A stretch of 64,000 nt of DNA from the NCBI GenBank assembly GCA_024336345.1, contig JANFOG010000007.1, forward strand, positions 620,001-684,000, in the 5' to 3' direction. The translations under genes were made by a program, and so were the position numbers. The DNA is from Mariannaea sp. PMI_226 (Eukaryota > Ascomycota > Sordariomycetes > Hypocreales > Nectriaceae). This document shows positions 10,572-23,002 of the stretch, one piece after another (within the stretch, counting starts at the first letter, position 1; each line of letters begins with the position of its first letter). The notes beneath the pieces are model-generated. The model had not been told where the DNA came from. It worked only from the letters and a program-made list of their open reading frames with translations, and did no database searches.

Positions 10572-12245
10572 TCACCCATCACCCTTATTCGCCTCCAACT
10601 CTGCAGTGCTATTGAACATCTCCCTCAGCGCCTCGAGTTTCGTGCTGATGATGTCCCTCTGAACCTGATCAATACGATCGAAAGAGAAGAGGACGTCCGC
10701 AAGGAATAAAAATTCCTCAATTCGCTCTCTACTCTGCCCATGCCTCCATGTTCCTTGGACTCCTTTCTTATCTCCGTCGGCGGCCGGCACAAGCGCCATC
10801 ACATCGGCAATAGTGTTGGTAACCTCGAACAGCTCAAGTATGATGTGGATGCCGTGCATTCGCATACTTGCAATGCTGCCGTGCTGCGTGATCAATGACC
10901 GCAGTTGAGTCATCAACTGCTTTGCCGGAAACACCAAAGACATAGCTTCGTGGGCAGACGCTGGCAATTCGCTGCGCAGCAGATATCGCGACATTGCAAG
11001 CTGCCACACAAGCGTGCGTAGCCATAAGCGCGTAACAACAAGGTCTGCTTGCTGTAGCTCTGTCAGGCCTTTACGATTTGATGTTGACGCGGTTTTCAGG
11101 TTTTCGTGCCCCGTTCCATTGGGTGAGGGGTTTCCCTCATTGCTTGCTGTACCGAGGAGGGCCATCATATCACGCTCTGCCTCGATCTCATCGTCATCCA
11201 ACTGTTGATGCTTGTACTCAACCCATTGGGCCGTCACGTTATGGGTGTGATTTGCATCGGACCCATCCTGAGCCATCCAGTGCTGCAAGAAATTGCTATC
11301 CATGATCAAAAATAGTCGAATTATCCGGCGAAATCCGATTTGTACATTGGGTGGGATGGAGGGATCTGCGGCGGGTAGACCCGTGGATAAGGGGCGCAGA
11401 ATAGAGGGGAAGCCACCTATGATGGTGAGAAAGCGCTCGTGGATGAAGAGCTCCCAGTAGAGACGCTGGCGGCGAGGAAGTTCGACTCCTGGGTCCAAGT
11501 TTGGGTCGTCGTTGTTGGATGCCAGTGGCCTCTCAACACGCAGTATCTGAAGCATTGCGATGGCCTCTCGGAGAAAAACAAAGGCCCTGTCGATGCGTTT
11601 GAAGTTCATTGAGCAAATTTCGAGGAAGATGCATGTCATAATATCGCGGGCCGTGACCAGGAGCTCAGTAACCACGCTGGCAGTGTGCCTCTCATACCGC
11701 ACCGCTAAGCTGCGGGACATTAGATCGTGGACACATGTAGATGTGTCACTATGTAGTCGCCATGGTGTATGAGTTACGCTGATGGTAACTGCTGCGAACG
11801 CGTAAACAAATGCTGCATGGGTTGGATCTGCTTGCATAAGCTTGATCGAGTTCAGAACCTCGGCGCCAGTGATGATAGGACTGAATGGGTAGATATACTC
11901 CTCGTACAACGGGATCAGTGATATAAAGTCTTCCGTGTGTGGCGAAGGTAGAAGCGGCCTAGGCTGCGGGCTGCTCCAGCCATCTGATTTGGGCGATGAT
12001 GTAGTAGTGGATGTGTTATTATCCTCAGTGCATGGAAGAGGGACGATTTCGGGCAAGGAACCGCTCGCTGTTTTTTCTCGCTCATTTCTGAGCTGCGCAA
12101 TGAGTCTCCCTCTCACAGGCTGTCGCTTGTTTGTCCGAGGCGAAAATATGCAACCGAGATTCAGGTGTCCGCATTGTTGGCACGGCTGCCGGCCATTGCA
12201 CCTTACCTTACGAAGCCGACAGGCATCGCAGGCCCTCTTCGCCAT
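10572..12245 (-). CDS. Zn2Cys6 transcription factor, MAL-activator-like, copy 1
   Basis: Nuclear zinc-cluster regulator of 557 residues. The frame extends further upstream, but the first ATG is 12245-12243, placing the zinc cluster right at the N-terminus. The ligands are Cys6, Cys9, Cys16, Cys22, Cys25 and Cys32 (CX2CX6CX5CX2CX6C). A basic linker KRQPVRGR and a short helix suited to dimerisation follow. The rest is the middle homology region, including AFVFLREAIAML and VTRLWLRTLVWQL. Both blocks recur in altered form in the Zn2Cys6 protein at 30020-31435, so the two are paralogues. Its neighbour on the same strand is an alpha-glucosidase, which makes a role in alpha-glucoside use plausible but unproven. 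No intron is needed. Confidence 0.87.
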   Translation of the reverse strand: MAKRACDACRLRKVRCNGRQPCQQCGHLNLGCIFSPRTNKRQPVRGRLIAQLRNEREKTASGSLPEIVPLPCTEDNNTSTTTSSPKSDGWSSPQPRPLLPSPHTEDFISLIPLYEEYIYPFSPIITGAEVLNSIKLMQADPTHAAFVYAFAAVTISVTHTPWRLHSDTSTCVHDLMSRSLAVRYERHTASVVTELLVTARDIMTCIFLEICSMNFKRIDRAFVFLREAIAMLQILRVERPLASNNDDPNLDPGVELPRRQRLYWELFIHERFLTIIGGFPSILRPLSTGLPAADPSIPPNVQIGFRRIIRLFLIMDSNFLQHWMAQDGSDANHTHNVTAQWVEYKHQQLDDDEIEAERDMMALLGTASNEGNPSPNGTGHENLKTASTSNRKGLTELQQADLVVTRLWLRTLVWQLAMSRYLLRSELPASAHEAMSLVFPAKQLMTQLRSLITQHGSIASMRMHGIHIILELFEVTNTIADVMALVPAADGDKKGVQGTWRHGQSRERIEEFLFLADVLFSFDRIDQVQRDIISTKLEALREMFNSTAELEANKGDG

Positions 12246-15200
12246 CCAGGTAGCCAGAGGTGGGAACAAGGTGAGTTTGAGGTGGAAGATGGGGAACTTT
12301 GCCGTCTCAATGCATGGCGGATCTTGTTGTTGGGATTTTGGAGGATGCCGTGTGATGGTCAACTTTTGTCAACTTTTGTCAATGAACGTGCTATGGACCC
12401 TCTGGTTCCACCCTGGTTTCCTCCACAGTCTAATAATAGGGGGAGGCCAGTTGGTTGAATCGTCGCTTACCCCGACCTTGGTAATCTGTGCTTTGGGTAT
12501 CCATATCCATATGGAGACTTCTCGCATAGTACAGTAGGTCATTACATACTATGGCACTGCAGAACGAAGTACCGTTTCTTCCAGACTAATGCGGGGACAA
12601 TGGAAGGCAGGGAACACCCCTCCCTGTTCACTGGCATCAGACTGGTTATGGTTAGTGCAATGGATGTTGGGGGTTGAGAATACAGTAGCGAGGCATCACG
12701 CTCGACCATCTTTCAGCCTATGTCACGATTGTGCGAAGTAGACACCCCACAACTCGGCCCGAAAGTCTGGAGATGGCTTGAAAAATTGATTGCACCACGC
12801 AGTCCACGGAACGCCCACACTCCAACGCCCACACCTCCAACAATTGTTAGCGAACCTCACGTGGCGCCCTGACTACCTTCCTTAGGCAGGCGACCAGGCC
12901 CTGGATCCTGCTTGGAGCCAGGACGGCTTCCATTGCAGAAAAAAATCTCTTCCTGGCCTAGTTTGCTGTGTTGCTGACAGTCACGCTTGCAGCTGGGCGG
13001 GACGACGGGTTTAGCTTTGACCTCATATTCTTCGCATTAGGCGACAGAAATTTCTCATTGGGGAAGCAGAGAGAGCGCGGGATGGAGAGAAATTTCTAGC
13101 TTGCATTGACGCTGCAAATGGCGTGGCGTTTGGGGTACTGTGCTGTACTGTACTGACAAGTGCCTTCATATTGCACCCTTTACACGAGCCGAAGTCGGGC
13201 CACGGTTCATGGATCACCAGTGAGGACCCTTCACGTCTTCGAGTATTACGAGCAAAGATGGCGGGTTTTCGCAACATTTGCAAAGCCATCAGCGGCGAGC
13301 TACATATTCTAATTTTCCCGTTCCCCTGCATAATACACCCCTACACCCCGGCTAAAACAAGTCAAGGATCAATTCACCAGGGCCCCTCGTGCCTACTTTC
13401 CCCATTCATTGATGAATTTCTTGCGGCTACAAGCTGTTACACGGCTGCTCCCCTCTGCAATACCATAGCTGTCTCACTTGTGTCGTCGCCATACACAAGT
13501 TAGAGGCTGTCGGTGCTATCACAGACTTTGACCCAACGCTATCAACGAAAGCCAGTCGGCCTATTCCTGCGCAAGGACAGTCCATATACGTAGCACTTGA
13601 GGCATCCCATTGCTGGCTATCGTCGACAAACTGAACATCAGTTCCAAGATAAATTGCGACGTTCTTGTGACTATTTATAGGAGGAGGCGTGAATCTAGAA
13701 ACAATGTTAGAGAGGAGCTTCGCCAAATCACCGTCTGGTACCGCGCTTACTCTATATGAACTATGCAGAACGACATCTCTAGCCTTATACACTCAAATTA
13801 GCTACTTCCATTTGTGAGTTTCACTAAAGCCTTTGGGGCCTCGAGCAAGGACTCCACCGGACATTATGTTCTTGTTAAACGCAAACTTGGCCCCTTCATC
13901 TGTCATAGAACAGACGTGCTCTTGGCTTTCCCGATATTATCTTGCTCGATTCTTTTTCCCCAGTCACATATATTACTGTCAATTGATTGACTGGAACCAC
14001 CCTCTTGGAGATATATCCAACCCTTTCACTCAATAGTAATGTCTCCGAGGAGGACCCACGCTGTTAGCACGATATCCTTCCTGTGTCGCAGAAAAGTGTA
14101 GTCGTATGGCACGCCAATGGCATTGTTCCCTGGCAAGTTGTTCCTAAGAAGCGGTCGGTCCCAAGGCCCATGTATTTTCTCCCCCCAGCCACTAAACCAC
14201 TCTACAAACTCCATTGAGACAGGATGCTTGCAAACCTGGTGACGATACCTAGCCTCAGAAGAACTTTCAAAGCCAGGGTTATGAACGTGTTAGAAACCCT
14301 AGTGCCGGTACTATCTTGGTCGGTACTAAAACTAGAAAAATTAGCCCGGTTATTGCTTTGGTCGAATATGTCTTCAACTGGTGCCGTGACGGGTTTCAAA
14401 ATGCCGGTTATTTTAAAATATTGACTCTACCTGTCCTGGTCGGACGTTAGAAGGATGGCGCACCCAAGTCGTCGCCACCAATCTGTCCTTAATGCTTCTT
14501 AACAGTCTCTATCTCATACAAGGTAGGATAGTCACAGGGGTTCGGCGCGGATCAAGGGGTTTGATGGAGTCATTGGTTCTTTCGGTGTTGGGATTCTCTA
14601 AATACATATCCAGCATGGTAACGCAGGTGGGGATTTTAGTGCTTGTGTTCTAATCAGTCTCACACAGGATGCGCCATTCAATTTCTGATCTCAACAAACT
14701 TAAGTGGCTCCCTCCCTTTCTGAAATCAAGGGCGGAGATTCACCTGCATTGCCCGATATTTTGCAACTATAGGCATTTACTGATATTGCCTTGAGCACCA
14801 GTATCTAGACGTGTGGACATAATGCTAAGATAATAAGATAATATATATGTTCAAGTTACTCTTTGGTAACTTGAGGCGTTCCGCACCCGTACGAACTAAT
14901 ATGCACTCATTGTAATGAACCGCAATCGAGAAAGAAGCACTGTTTCGCTTTTTCATCATTACTTTTCCTCCACTACACCATTTGGGATCAGCACCGAAGG
15001 AAAGAAATGACATTTGTGCTTTCGTAACTGAGTGGCTTGCTGCAAACCCCGATCAGGACATCCAATCAGGTGCGAAAACACATTTGTGCTGTGCAGCCCT
15101 GGTGGTATTCAACCCATGCTCACTTCCCGAGCTCCCTCAATGTTCCCACTCACTATTATTCTCATTTCCTCACCTGCCAGGAAACAATCAAAATTTTCCA

Positions 15201-15331
15201 GTGCACGGCCAACATATCCCTTTTACGTTCCTCCCACGCCATTTCGCGCTACGAAAGCTCTCGGCAAATAATGAACGAAGAAGCTTGGCCTCTTTGCATT
15301 CAGTCTCATCCAGGTTATTCACGGTATTACC
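12246..15331. other. Intergenic region, 3.1 kb, no convincing gene
   Basis: This is a long gap between divergent regulator genes. Frames at 12165-12537, 13123-13503, 13427-13792 and 14982-15392 have biased, low-information translations and no domain, and most overlap each other on both strands. I see no transposase, terminal repeats or RNA gene. The final few hundred bases are the leader of the C2H2 gene. Confidence 0.5.
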
Positions 15332-18300
15332 ATGGCCACACTCAATCATTCACTTTCGCCAGACGAAAACATGGATCCAGTCAGAGAATTAGCTGAAGCC
15401 GCTGCTCAGCCTCAGAAAATGCCTACCCCTGATCGTGGAAGTTCTCCAAGACGACAATCCACAGCTGCCGTCCCTGGTAATGTACTTGCTTGCCACCCGA
15501 TAGATCCAAAGCACCAAGAGGAGGAGGCTAGACACGTAGCCGCCCAACAGTCTCAGCGGCTCCCGAAACCATTTGCATGCGATCTGTGTTCCATACGCTA
15601 CACACGAGCCTACGAACTCCGCAGGCATCTGCGAGCGGTGCATGCCGATGAGAGGTCACTTGTCTGCACGGTATGCGGTAGCGTTTTTACTCAGCTGTCC
15701 GATCGCAAGAGGCACGAAGCACGACACAATGGAGGGCACAACCTCGTTTGCAAGGGAGATCTTGAAGCTGGGGGACAATGGGGATGTGGTCGGCGATTTG
15801 CTACAACCATCGCAAGACAACTACACTTCGAATCCGAGTCTGGTCGTATATGTATCAGGCCGAGGGTAGATGAGATAACAATGAAGCGTGAGCGAGCGTC
15901 CCAAAATTCCCAATTGCCGGACCAGCCTGCCGTCTCAGCTGATTTTCCCCGCAATGAGGATGGAAACCATCTGGCAGGCTACCAAGGATTGGCATTGCCC
16001 CAATTTCCGACATTCGAACAGCTAAGTTCGGATTGGAATTTCGAAGACTTGAAAGTTCCAGTAGAGCTAGATGAAATCGGGTGGAGCTGGTCCAATGATC
16101 CTGGCGAAGACTTTCATTGGTCTATCATGCATCCCAGTGCCTATTCCATAGCCAGCGATGCTGATCCTCTTCCTTCTCTTCGCTCACGCTTTGATGAGCC
16201 AATACTCGTCATTCCTGCCTCGTCCCAGTCATCTGAGGATAGCAAGCCTTCACAATTTGATCAAGTTGACCAAGTCCAAAAAACAACACCTACACAACCC
16301 GATATCAACTTGATGCACCAAGCAGAGCACATTTCGGAAGAACAACAAGAAGTTCGATTTCGAGAGCCCAAGGAGCGAGCTCGTGGTATGCAACAGGGAA
16401 GGTCGCCTCTGGAGAACCCTTCACCAGACACTGAGGAAGCTCTCGCCAACGATATCAATCAGAATAGACACATGACTGACACCGAATTACCTGTAGAACT
16501 AGGGTTGTTGGACGAGTATGGTCACCTACCGTCTTCGAGAGTGCTCCACAATGAGCTGGCGCACCCGGAGGTGAATACGGGCATAACTCAAGAGTTTTCT
16601 GCAGCGGAATTACATGTTTCCGAACTCAAAGGTCAATCGCGCCACATATCAGCTCCCAGGGATGACAGGAACAACCAGCAGCCTGTCAATAAAGATGGCC
16701 TTGCTTTCACAGAATCGGGCTATGCCTCCGCGCCAAATCAGAAGTATTCTTCGAACAGTCAAACGGTTATATACAAGACTCATGAAGAAGATGAAATAAA
16801 GACTGTCTACTCAGCAGCAACTACGATCTTGCCAGAGATTGCGAAAAAGTCTGTCTTAGATGTTTGCAATGATATTTACAGCAGAATTGAACGTCATGTG
16901 CACAAAGGGAATACAAACTCCATTTCTAGAGCCCTTCCTAACTTGGTCAAAGCCTTTGCTCTCAAATTGGGCACCGACACACCGGACGAAATGAATCTTA
17001 GAGCTATGCTCTTCGTCTACAAGCATCATCAGTAAGTGTTTTTTTTTTGGAATTGAGAAACAATACTACGGATAAATAACAATTAATATAGAGACATTGC
17101 AGCACAGGTGCGGCTCATGTTGCCTTCTGATGAAACCGAGCCAGTGAACAACAGCGACACCCCTGGTAGCATGTCCCTTGAAGAGAAGATGAGCATGTGG
17201 GGAAAACACTCGGCTATTGATTCCGCTGTAAAGGATGGGTCGGAACTTTTCGAGGGGGTTGTGGATGACGATGATGATGATTCAGAGATGCCGGAATCTA
17301 GGGAATACAGCCGGATGATTATCAATAGCTCAGCATACGAGTGGTTCATCGCCAGCCTCATCAAGGAATTTTTGTTTCATTGGGATGCATCTCATCCTCG
17401 CATCATGGTTGATTACATACGCCAGAAAATCCTGACACAGCTTCCGGCTGGCAAAATTAGTAAGAAGAGAGCACCTTGTAGGCACAAAGCGACTTTTGAA
17501 GTGCCGTGGCATCCCTCAGTTCGTCACTTTGAAGGGGGCACGTCACAACAAGGAGCCGGAACGCCTAGACAGAAATTAGCCGACTCTATTGTTGCAACAT
17601 GCTCTTCTACAGACCAGGTTCAGCTGACAACAGTTAAGCAATATATGCACCAAACTTGGCCTTCTGGAGAGGAGGGTTTTTTGGAGGCCCTCCAAGATGC
17701 CATTGATGATACTCACGAGCGCATTGTAGCAGGTAAGACACCCTGGATGCAGCTGTCGGAGCGGTATTATGGACTGATTTTCTACAGTTACTCTACCAGA
17801 CAACACCGAGATCAAAGCCACGGTGCGGGCCTCTTCGTTATTAGTGTCCTTATCTAGTTCATCTCACTCTATTGCAGAGCGTGGTGAGCAGCTGTCTTGG
17901 CTTGGGATGGCACTAACCCAAGCACATCCACAATTACCGATATATAGTACGCCTTGCTTGAAGTGTGGCACTGGGTCCTCTCTAAAGGAGCCATCCGAGA
18001 GCTATTGGGTTGTAGATGCACAAAAACAGACAGTAGGTGACAGATCCTACCAGATGGGTAGTTTTCAACAGCAGTGGCTGGGTGCACTCAATATCTCCGT
18101 TATTGTCCGAGGATTCCCAACCCTTCTCCGCCCGGAAGGCTGTCTTGGAGTGGAAGTATCTCCAGAAGTCCTATTTCGCCTGTTTGACGAGGTAAGCTTA
18201 GACATGATTGATGGAAGCATCATCTTCCATGGTGTACAAAAGAAGCACCTTCAAAGAGTAACAAGGAAGATGTTCTTATTCAATCAGATAACTTGTGTGC

Positions 18301-19964
18301 TATTTTGGCACATGCCCATCTCAGCCAATGGAATTTGCCATTGCCGCCATGGAACGGAGAGGGTGAAGCGAGAGACACAAAGAAGACCATCAGCTCTTGC
18401 CGAACTGTGGGAATATCGCCACATCATTGGAGATTGCAATGGGACAAACTTGTCTCTGGAGAGCCGTAAACCCAAACATCAGCTCAGTCATACAGAAGAG
18501 CCGGCCCAGTTCCTCTCGGACTTGGAGCAAACCCTTTCCCCAAGTTCCTCGTTTCAGGGAACGCAAGAATCAAATCTCGACTCCCAGATAGTCACGGACT
18601 CAATTGATTCAGATATACTCTCGATAACGAATAGCTCTGAAGAGGGCCCAAAAGCAGGTTTAACTCCCGATAATCCCATCATTCCTATTATAGGACTAGT
18701 TGCCCGGCGATTAATTTCTGGATACCGAACAGCTGTGAGAGGTCCTGCTGGGGACATATCTGAGTCTAATTACAACCAGGCCATATCATCGTCTTCGGGC
18801 CACCCGCAGAGCACACAGACAGTAGCATCGGCTACCGCCCAGCTACCTAATTCATTGCAGCTTAAGAGGACACGACCTGAGAACGGTCAAAGTGAGGACG
18901 AAGATTCAACGCGCAAGCCAAAAAGGAAAAGGATCAAACGTCACAACTCTGACAAAAATCAGCAACTTCTTGCTTGCCCGTTTTGGAAGCTAGACCCAAG
19001 TAAACACTGTGATTGCTTCCGAATGAAAATGGACACGGCGTCACGGGTCAAACAGCATCTGGTAAGGAATCACACGCCAGATTTCTACTGCCCAGGCTGT
19101 TTGGTTATCTTTCCAGAGGAAGAGGTGTACTTGAGTCATGTAAGAAACGAGATCGGCACCTGCAAATGGGATCCCTCAGTCAAGCTAGACGGGATTACCC
19201 ATAAGCAGCGCCGAGAACTCTCACGCAAGTCGAAGCCGGGTCTCTCTGATGTGGAGAAGTGGTTCGCCATATGGGACATTGTTTTTCCAAACGACCCACG
19301 ACCATCATCACCTTACGTGGATCTCAATTTATCCGAGGAAATGTGTGCCTTAAGCGAATATTATCAGAGCCAGGGACCAGCAATTTTTGCCGAGGAGATA
19401 CGAAAGCGCAATGTCATATCGTCGGAGGCCGACGCAGCGTCAGGACTCCAGATGGCTATCGCCGAGGCAGTACGCTTGCTGAATGCAAAATGGTTAGCAG
19501 ATCGTGAAGGATCTACATCCAGCCCATCAGGCTCATCAAGAAACGGGAGGAATACAACTCCGCGCCGAGCGATGCTAAATTCTGCTCCTCCAAGCTCTTT
19601 CGCTGACAGCGGCCTTGGGGTCATAGCTCAAGCTTCAGTCAGAAGTTCAGCTGAAAATGCATTTACCTCTCCCATGCGTTCTGTGGCACCAATGCTTCCA
19701 CAAGAAGGGACATCTGCTGCATCCAATTATCAGGCAGAAGAGTTGATCGTTAGCAATAATGGTGCACCCAACAACGTGCAAACCGTGGGGTACTTGAACA
19801 ATTTTGATTACTCCATTCCAGACGACATGGTCTATTACGGAATCACTCACGAGAACCCGGTTGAAGAAAATGGTTTTGATCACAATTATGACTTCTCCAA
19901 TCTTGTTCCTGAGAATGATGGGAATTTAGATTTCTACTTGCCGAAGATGCCAGAGGGTAGATAG
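15332..19964 (+). CDS. Large C2H2 zinc-finger protein of a fungal family of unknown function (1505 aa)
   Basis: Three exons (15332-17031, 17092-17732, 17788-19964) join in frame to 1505 residues. The introns are 60 and 55 bp with GTAAGT and GTAAGA donors. Two C2H2 fingers lie at Cys83/Cys86/His99/His104 and Cys112/Cys115/His128/His132. A third, irregular unit ends in the fungal ESGRICIRP pattern. A long acidic, Ser/Pro-rich linker follows, then TESGYAS and TVYSAATTI. Later come IAERGEQLSWLG and RGFPTLLRPEG, segments I associate with large uncharacterised fungal proteins. The last quarter has a basic patch (KPKRKRIKR, likely nuclear localisation) and a second Cys/His-rich region with CPFWKLDP, HLVRNH and CPGC. 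It is probably nuclear and DNA- or protein-binding. The biological role is unknown. Confidence 0.8.
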
Positions 19965-21911
19965 TCACATTGAGTCGTGTAAGCGCGGGTTTGTCCAGCC
20001 TAGGATCTCTCGAGCCGGCTAGTTTGCCTTGGATAAACTGTGTTCTCAGAAGTGGAGGAAACTGTAGGATCGAAAAACATTGGAAATCATATGGTCAGTG
20101 AATAAAATCCTGAAAAATCGGTTGTCGGGGTGTTTTTTGTTAAACTGAGTGCGAATACATACGATGGGCGGTTGAGTGATGGCATAACAAGACAGCCGGA
20201 CATGTGAACTGGCATTGGACTTCGATTCAACCAGGACATTTGAATGGACTTAGTGATACACTCTAAGAAATTGTTAGAATGCTTAAACTTTTTTTCCAAT
20301 CCACTTTTACAACGGTCTGAAAAATTGAATGAGGAGAAAAGAGGAGAATAGCGATATGGCGATTGGCTTTTGCTGCATATGGGTGGCCTCTGGTTTCGTA
20401 CGCATGTATGTAATGAGGCTGCCCAGGCTGCCAGTCTTATCGAGTAATGAAAGCTAAGATATGACTTTCTGGCTTGGCTAAGGTCGCTCTATTGAGTATC
20501 CGGGATGTAAGTCTGGTTACTCAGTTCCGACAGGTAGAAACCCTTGAATAAATGAAATCACTTACACAGTTGATATGCTTGGATCTTCCAGTCAGCAATC
20601 CCATAAATAGAAATGAAGCAATCCCCGCAAAACGCTTTCTTCATCACAAATACCAAATTGATAAATACCGAATTAAGTGGTAGAACCAGTTGCATCCGGT
20701 TAGTGGCTACAATGAGGTTCATATATGCCCTGCGCCGTGGATTTCCTTCACCTGGTTACAGAATGGCACGACTCATATGCTTCAACTTCGGCAAGCGGGT
20801 TTCAATATTGTCCCGTTGCAATGTTGAGTCAATAATTATGTCTTCATTTGGCTTGCTTATATATTTTTGGCTTCTAGAAACCCCTGCAATTGAACTCTCT
20901 GCGCCGACAAGCCCTCTGCTTTACCAAGCTGGGAGCATATAAAGTTACACTATAAAGCGGTGAGACAAAAGAAGAGAGAGGAACGAGCTCGCTTGGATCA
21001 AGACAACGACAGCCCGTTTTATAGCACTCAAGAGAGATGAATATACATACTATTCTCCATATCTATGATGGGTTCAAAAGGCCTACGACAGAACAACTTG
21101 ATTTCTAGAAATGCGGGCTTTCTATTGTCAATGCCTATAAAATTGACCACACCCTCAGTAGTGACATGTCCCAAGCACTAGAGCTAGAGTGGAATTGGTC
21201 TAAGGGATAGCCGTGATTTAAGATGCGATTCTCTTAGCGAGTTCGCCAATTCAGGTCCTCTTGGAGAACAACCTACAGTCAAATCATGTCGTTGCCTAAG
21301 AAAGGTGTAGTCGTAAGCACAACTCGTCTTGAATGCAAAGAACAGGATTTTATTGCCGCGTAATCAGGCTAATCATACAATGACGTTGATTCTTTCCCCC
21401 CCGCATCAATTCATCGAAGATGATAGTGGCCCCGGCCAATAAAGTCTTTGAATCATCTCCCCAAGTTGATTATCCTGGGACAGCTCCCCCCAAGATTCGG
21501 CTTCCGCGGGCCGCTTCCGCGGGCCGCTTTCCGGACAGGTGCCTGGATATGCTTGAAGCAACCCAATCATCTACACCATTTGATCCACCGTCCCTGCACT
21601 GGTAGCGAGGAACGGCGAGGAGTCATGCGGACGGTGGGATGTTGAGAGGTTAGACGTGGGAAGAGAGCCGGCCAGCCCACCCTACAATGAATCGATTTGT
21701 TCTTCCTACCATCAACCACCCCCATTGAAGGACTCTGATGACGAATGCATACTCGTCTCTTCGGTGGTTAAAAAGCATAAAGAGCTGACCAGATCCAGAT
21801 ATGCCTACAGTTACCAGAATATTAACCGCATATTAGACACTTTACTCGTACTCGCCAGATATTTCTAAACATTACCAAGCAATTTAGGAGCTTATCAGAC
21901 AAACATCCACT
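19965..21911. other. Intergenic region, 1.9 kb
   Basis: There is no supported gene. A perfect 13 bp tandem duplication (GCTTCCGCGGGCC twice) lies at 21500-21525. Frames at 20613-20942 and 21420-21868 show no family features. Confidence 0.5.
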
Positions 21912-22739
21912 ATGGAATTCAACCCCACCAAAGCCATTGTTCACAATGAAGACTGTGACTTGCATTACTGGTACCAAGGCAACGGACCTCTAATTACCTT
22001 CATCCCCGGCGGAAATGGTCATGGGAGACAATTCAACCCCATCATTGCCGCCCTCTCTGACAGGTTTACCTGTGTCACCTTCGATCGACGTCAGATGTCA
22101 GCAAGCCAAGTTAATGTCAACAAGAAACTCAACCCTCCACAGCAAGCACGAGACATCCGCGCCGTCATTAAGGCTATGGGTTTTGAGAAGTCCATTCTCT
22201 TTGGCAGCAGTAGCGGAGGTCTCTTCGCGTTCCAGTTTGCTCATGACTTTCCTGAAATGGTCGACCACCTGATTTCCCATGAGGCACCTTCGTACAGTCT
22301 CCTTCCAGACGCCTCTGAGATTTTCGAGTGGTTTCTCCATCTTATGGAGGTCTACGAGACCCACGGGCTGGAGCAAACGGCGAGCGAGTTCGGTGCGAGG
22401 TTAACGGGGTACGATGACGAGGGGATCCCCAAGACGGTGCCGCCTGAGCCCGAAAACCCTCGAAACTTTTGGGACAACGAGTTCCCGATTCTCCTAGGCT
22501 ATATGCCCAACCTATGGCGTTTGAAAGAGAACAAAACTAGCATTGGTGTTATGAGGGGCGTTCGCTGTAAGGATGCGTTCTTTGCTCGGACCCCGGTGGA
22601 GCAAGCAAAGATCCTGGACTGCCCATTGTTTGTGGTACCGGGGCACCACCAAGGTTTTGAGGTTGAGACTAAAGAGTTCGTCCCACGGTTGTTAGAAATG
22701 CTGGATCTCTTGGAGAAGAAGAGAATTGGCATCCAGTAA
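21912..22739 (+). CDS. Alpha/beta hydrolase, small cytosolic esterase-like
   Basis: Single-exon gene of 275 residues, the usual size for a minimal alpha/beta hydrolase. The oxyanion region is FIPGGNGHGRQF (residues 30-41). The nucleophile elbow is GSSSG (98-102), making Ser100 the nucleophile. The catalytic His lies in VPGHHQGFE near residue 247, at the expected distance from the C-terminus, with the acid plausibly just upstream (ILDCP). There is no signal peptide. The GGNGHG and FDRRQMSAS strings resemble hydrolases annotated as acetyltransferase- or esterase-like in fungi and actinobacteria. The substrate is unknown, and neighbouring genes give no clue. Confidence 0.85.
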   Translation: MEFNPTKAIVHNEDCDLHYWYQGNGPLITFIPGGNGHGRQFNPIIAALSDRFTCVTFDRRQMSASQVNVNKKLNPPQQARDIRAVIKAMGFEKSILFGSSSGGLFAFQFAHDFPEMVDHLISHEAPSYSLLPDASEIFEWFLHLMEVYETHGLEQTASEFGARLTGYDDEGIPKTVPPEPENPRNFWDNEFPILLGYMPNLWRLKENKTSIGVMRGVRCKDAFFARTPVEQAKILDCPLFVVPGHHQGFEVETKEFVPRLLEMLDLLEKKRIGIQ

Positions 22740-23002
22740 ATGACGAGGGTCTACAGATGTAATAAGTCTTTCACGACACAATCTCTGAGCTTGTGTTAGA
22801 AGGGACGCCAGTGTTATTTGGCATTGTACAAGTAAATCTATAATATGAGCAGGCCTCCTCAGCTCCAAGACAAATTTACAGCATTGGGGAAACTTTTGTA
22901 TGAGAGATTCCTATCAAGTTGCTTCATCTAACCCTTCTAAAAGTGTCCTCTTCGCCCGTAATAGTCGAGAACAGAACCCCAACACAGTCATAACATTAGG
23001 AT

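Noticed and set aside
12165..12537. 200-codon frame antisense to the 5' end of the Zn2Cys6 copy 1 gene
   Set aside because: It runs antisense through the zinc cluster, which is clearly coding on the minus strand; no domain in the antisense translation.
13023..14424. Several overlapping frames suggesting a transposon remnant
   Set aside because: No terminal repeats, transposase or reverse-transcriptase motifs could be found.
17788..17876. Additional intron 17822-17876 in the large C2H2 gene (GTGCGG donor, TTGCAG acceptor)
   Set aside because: The reading frame is open straight through after the 55 bp intron at 17733-17787, and the read-through fits the family; the donor is non-consensus.
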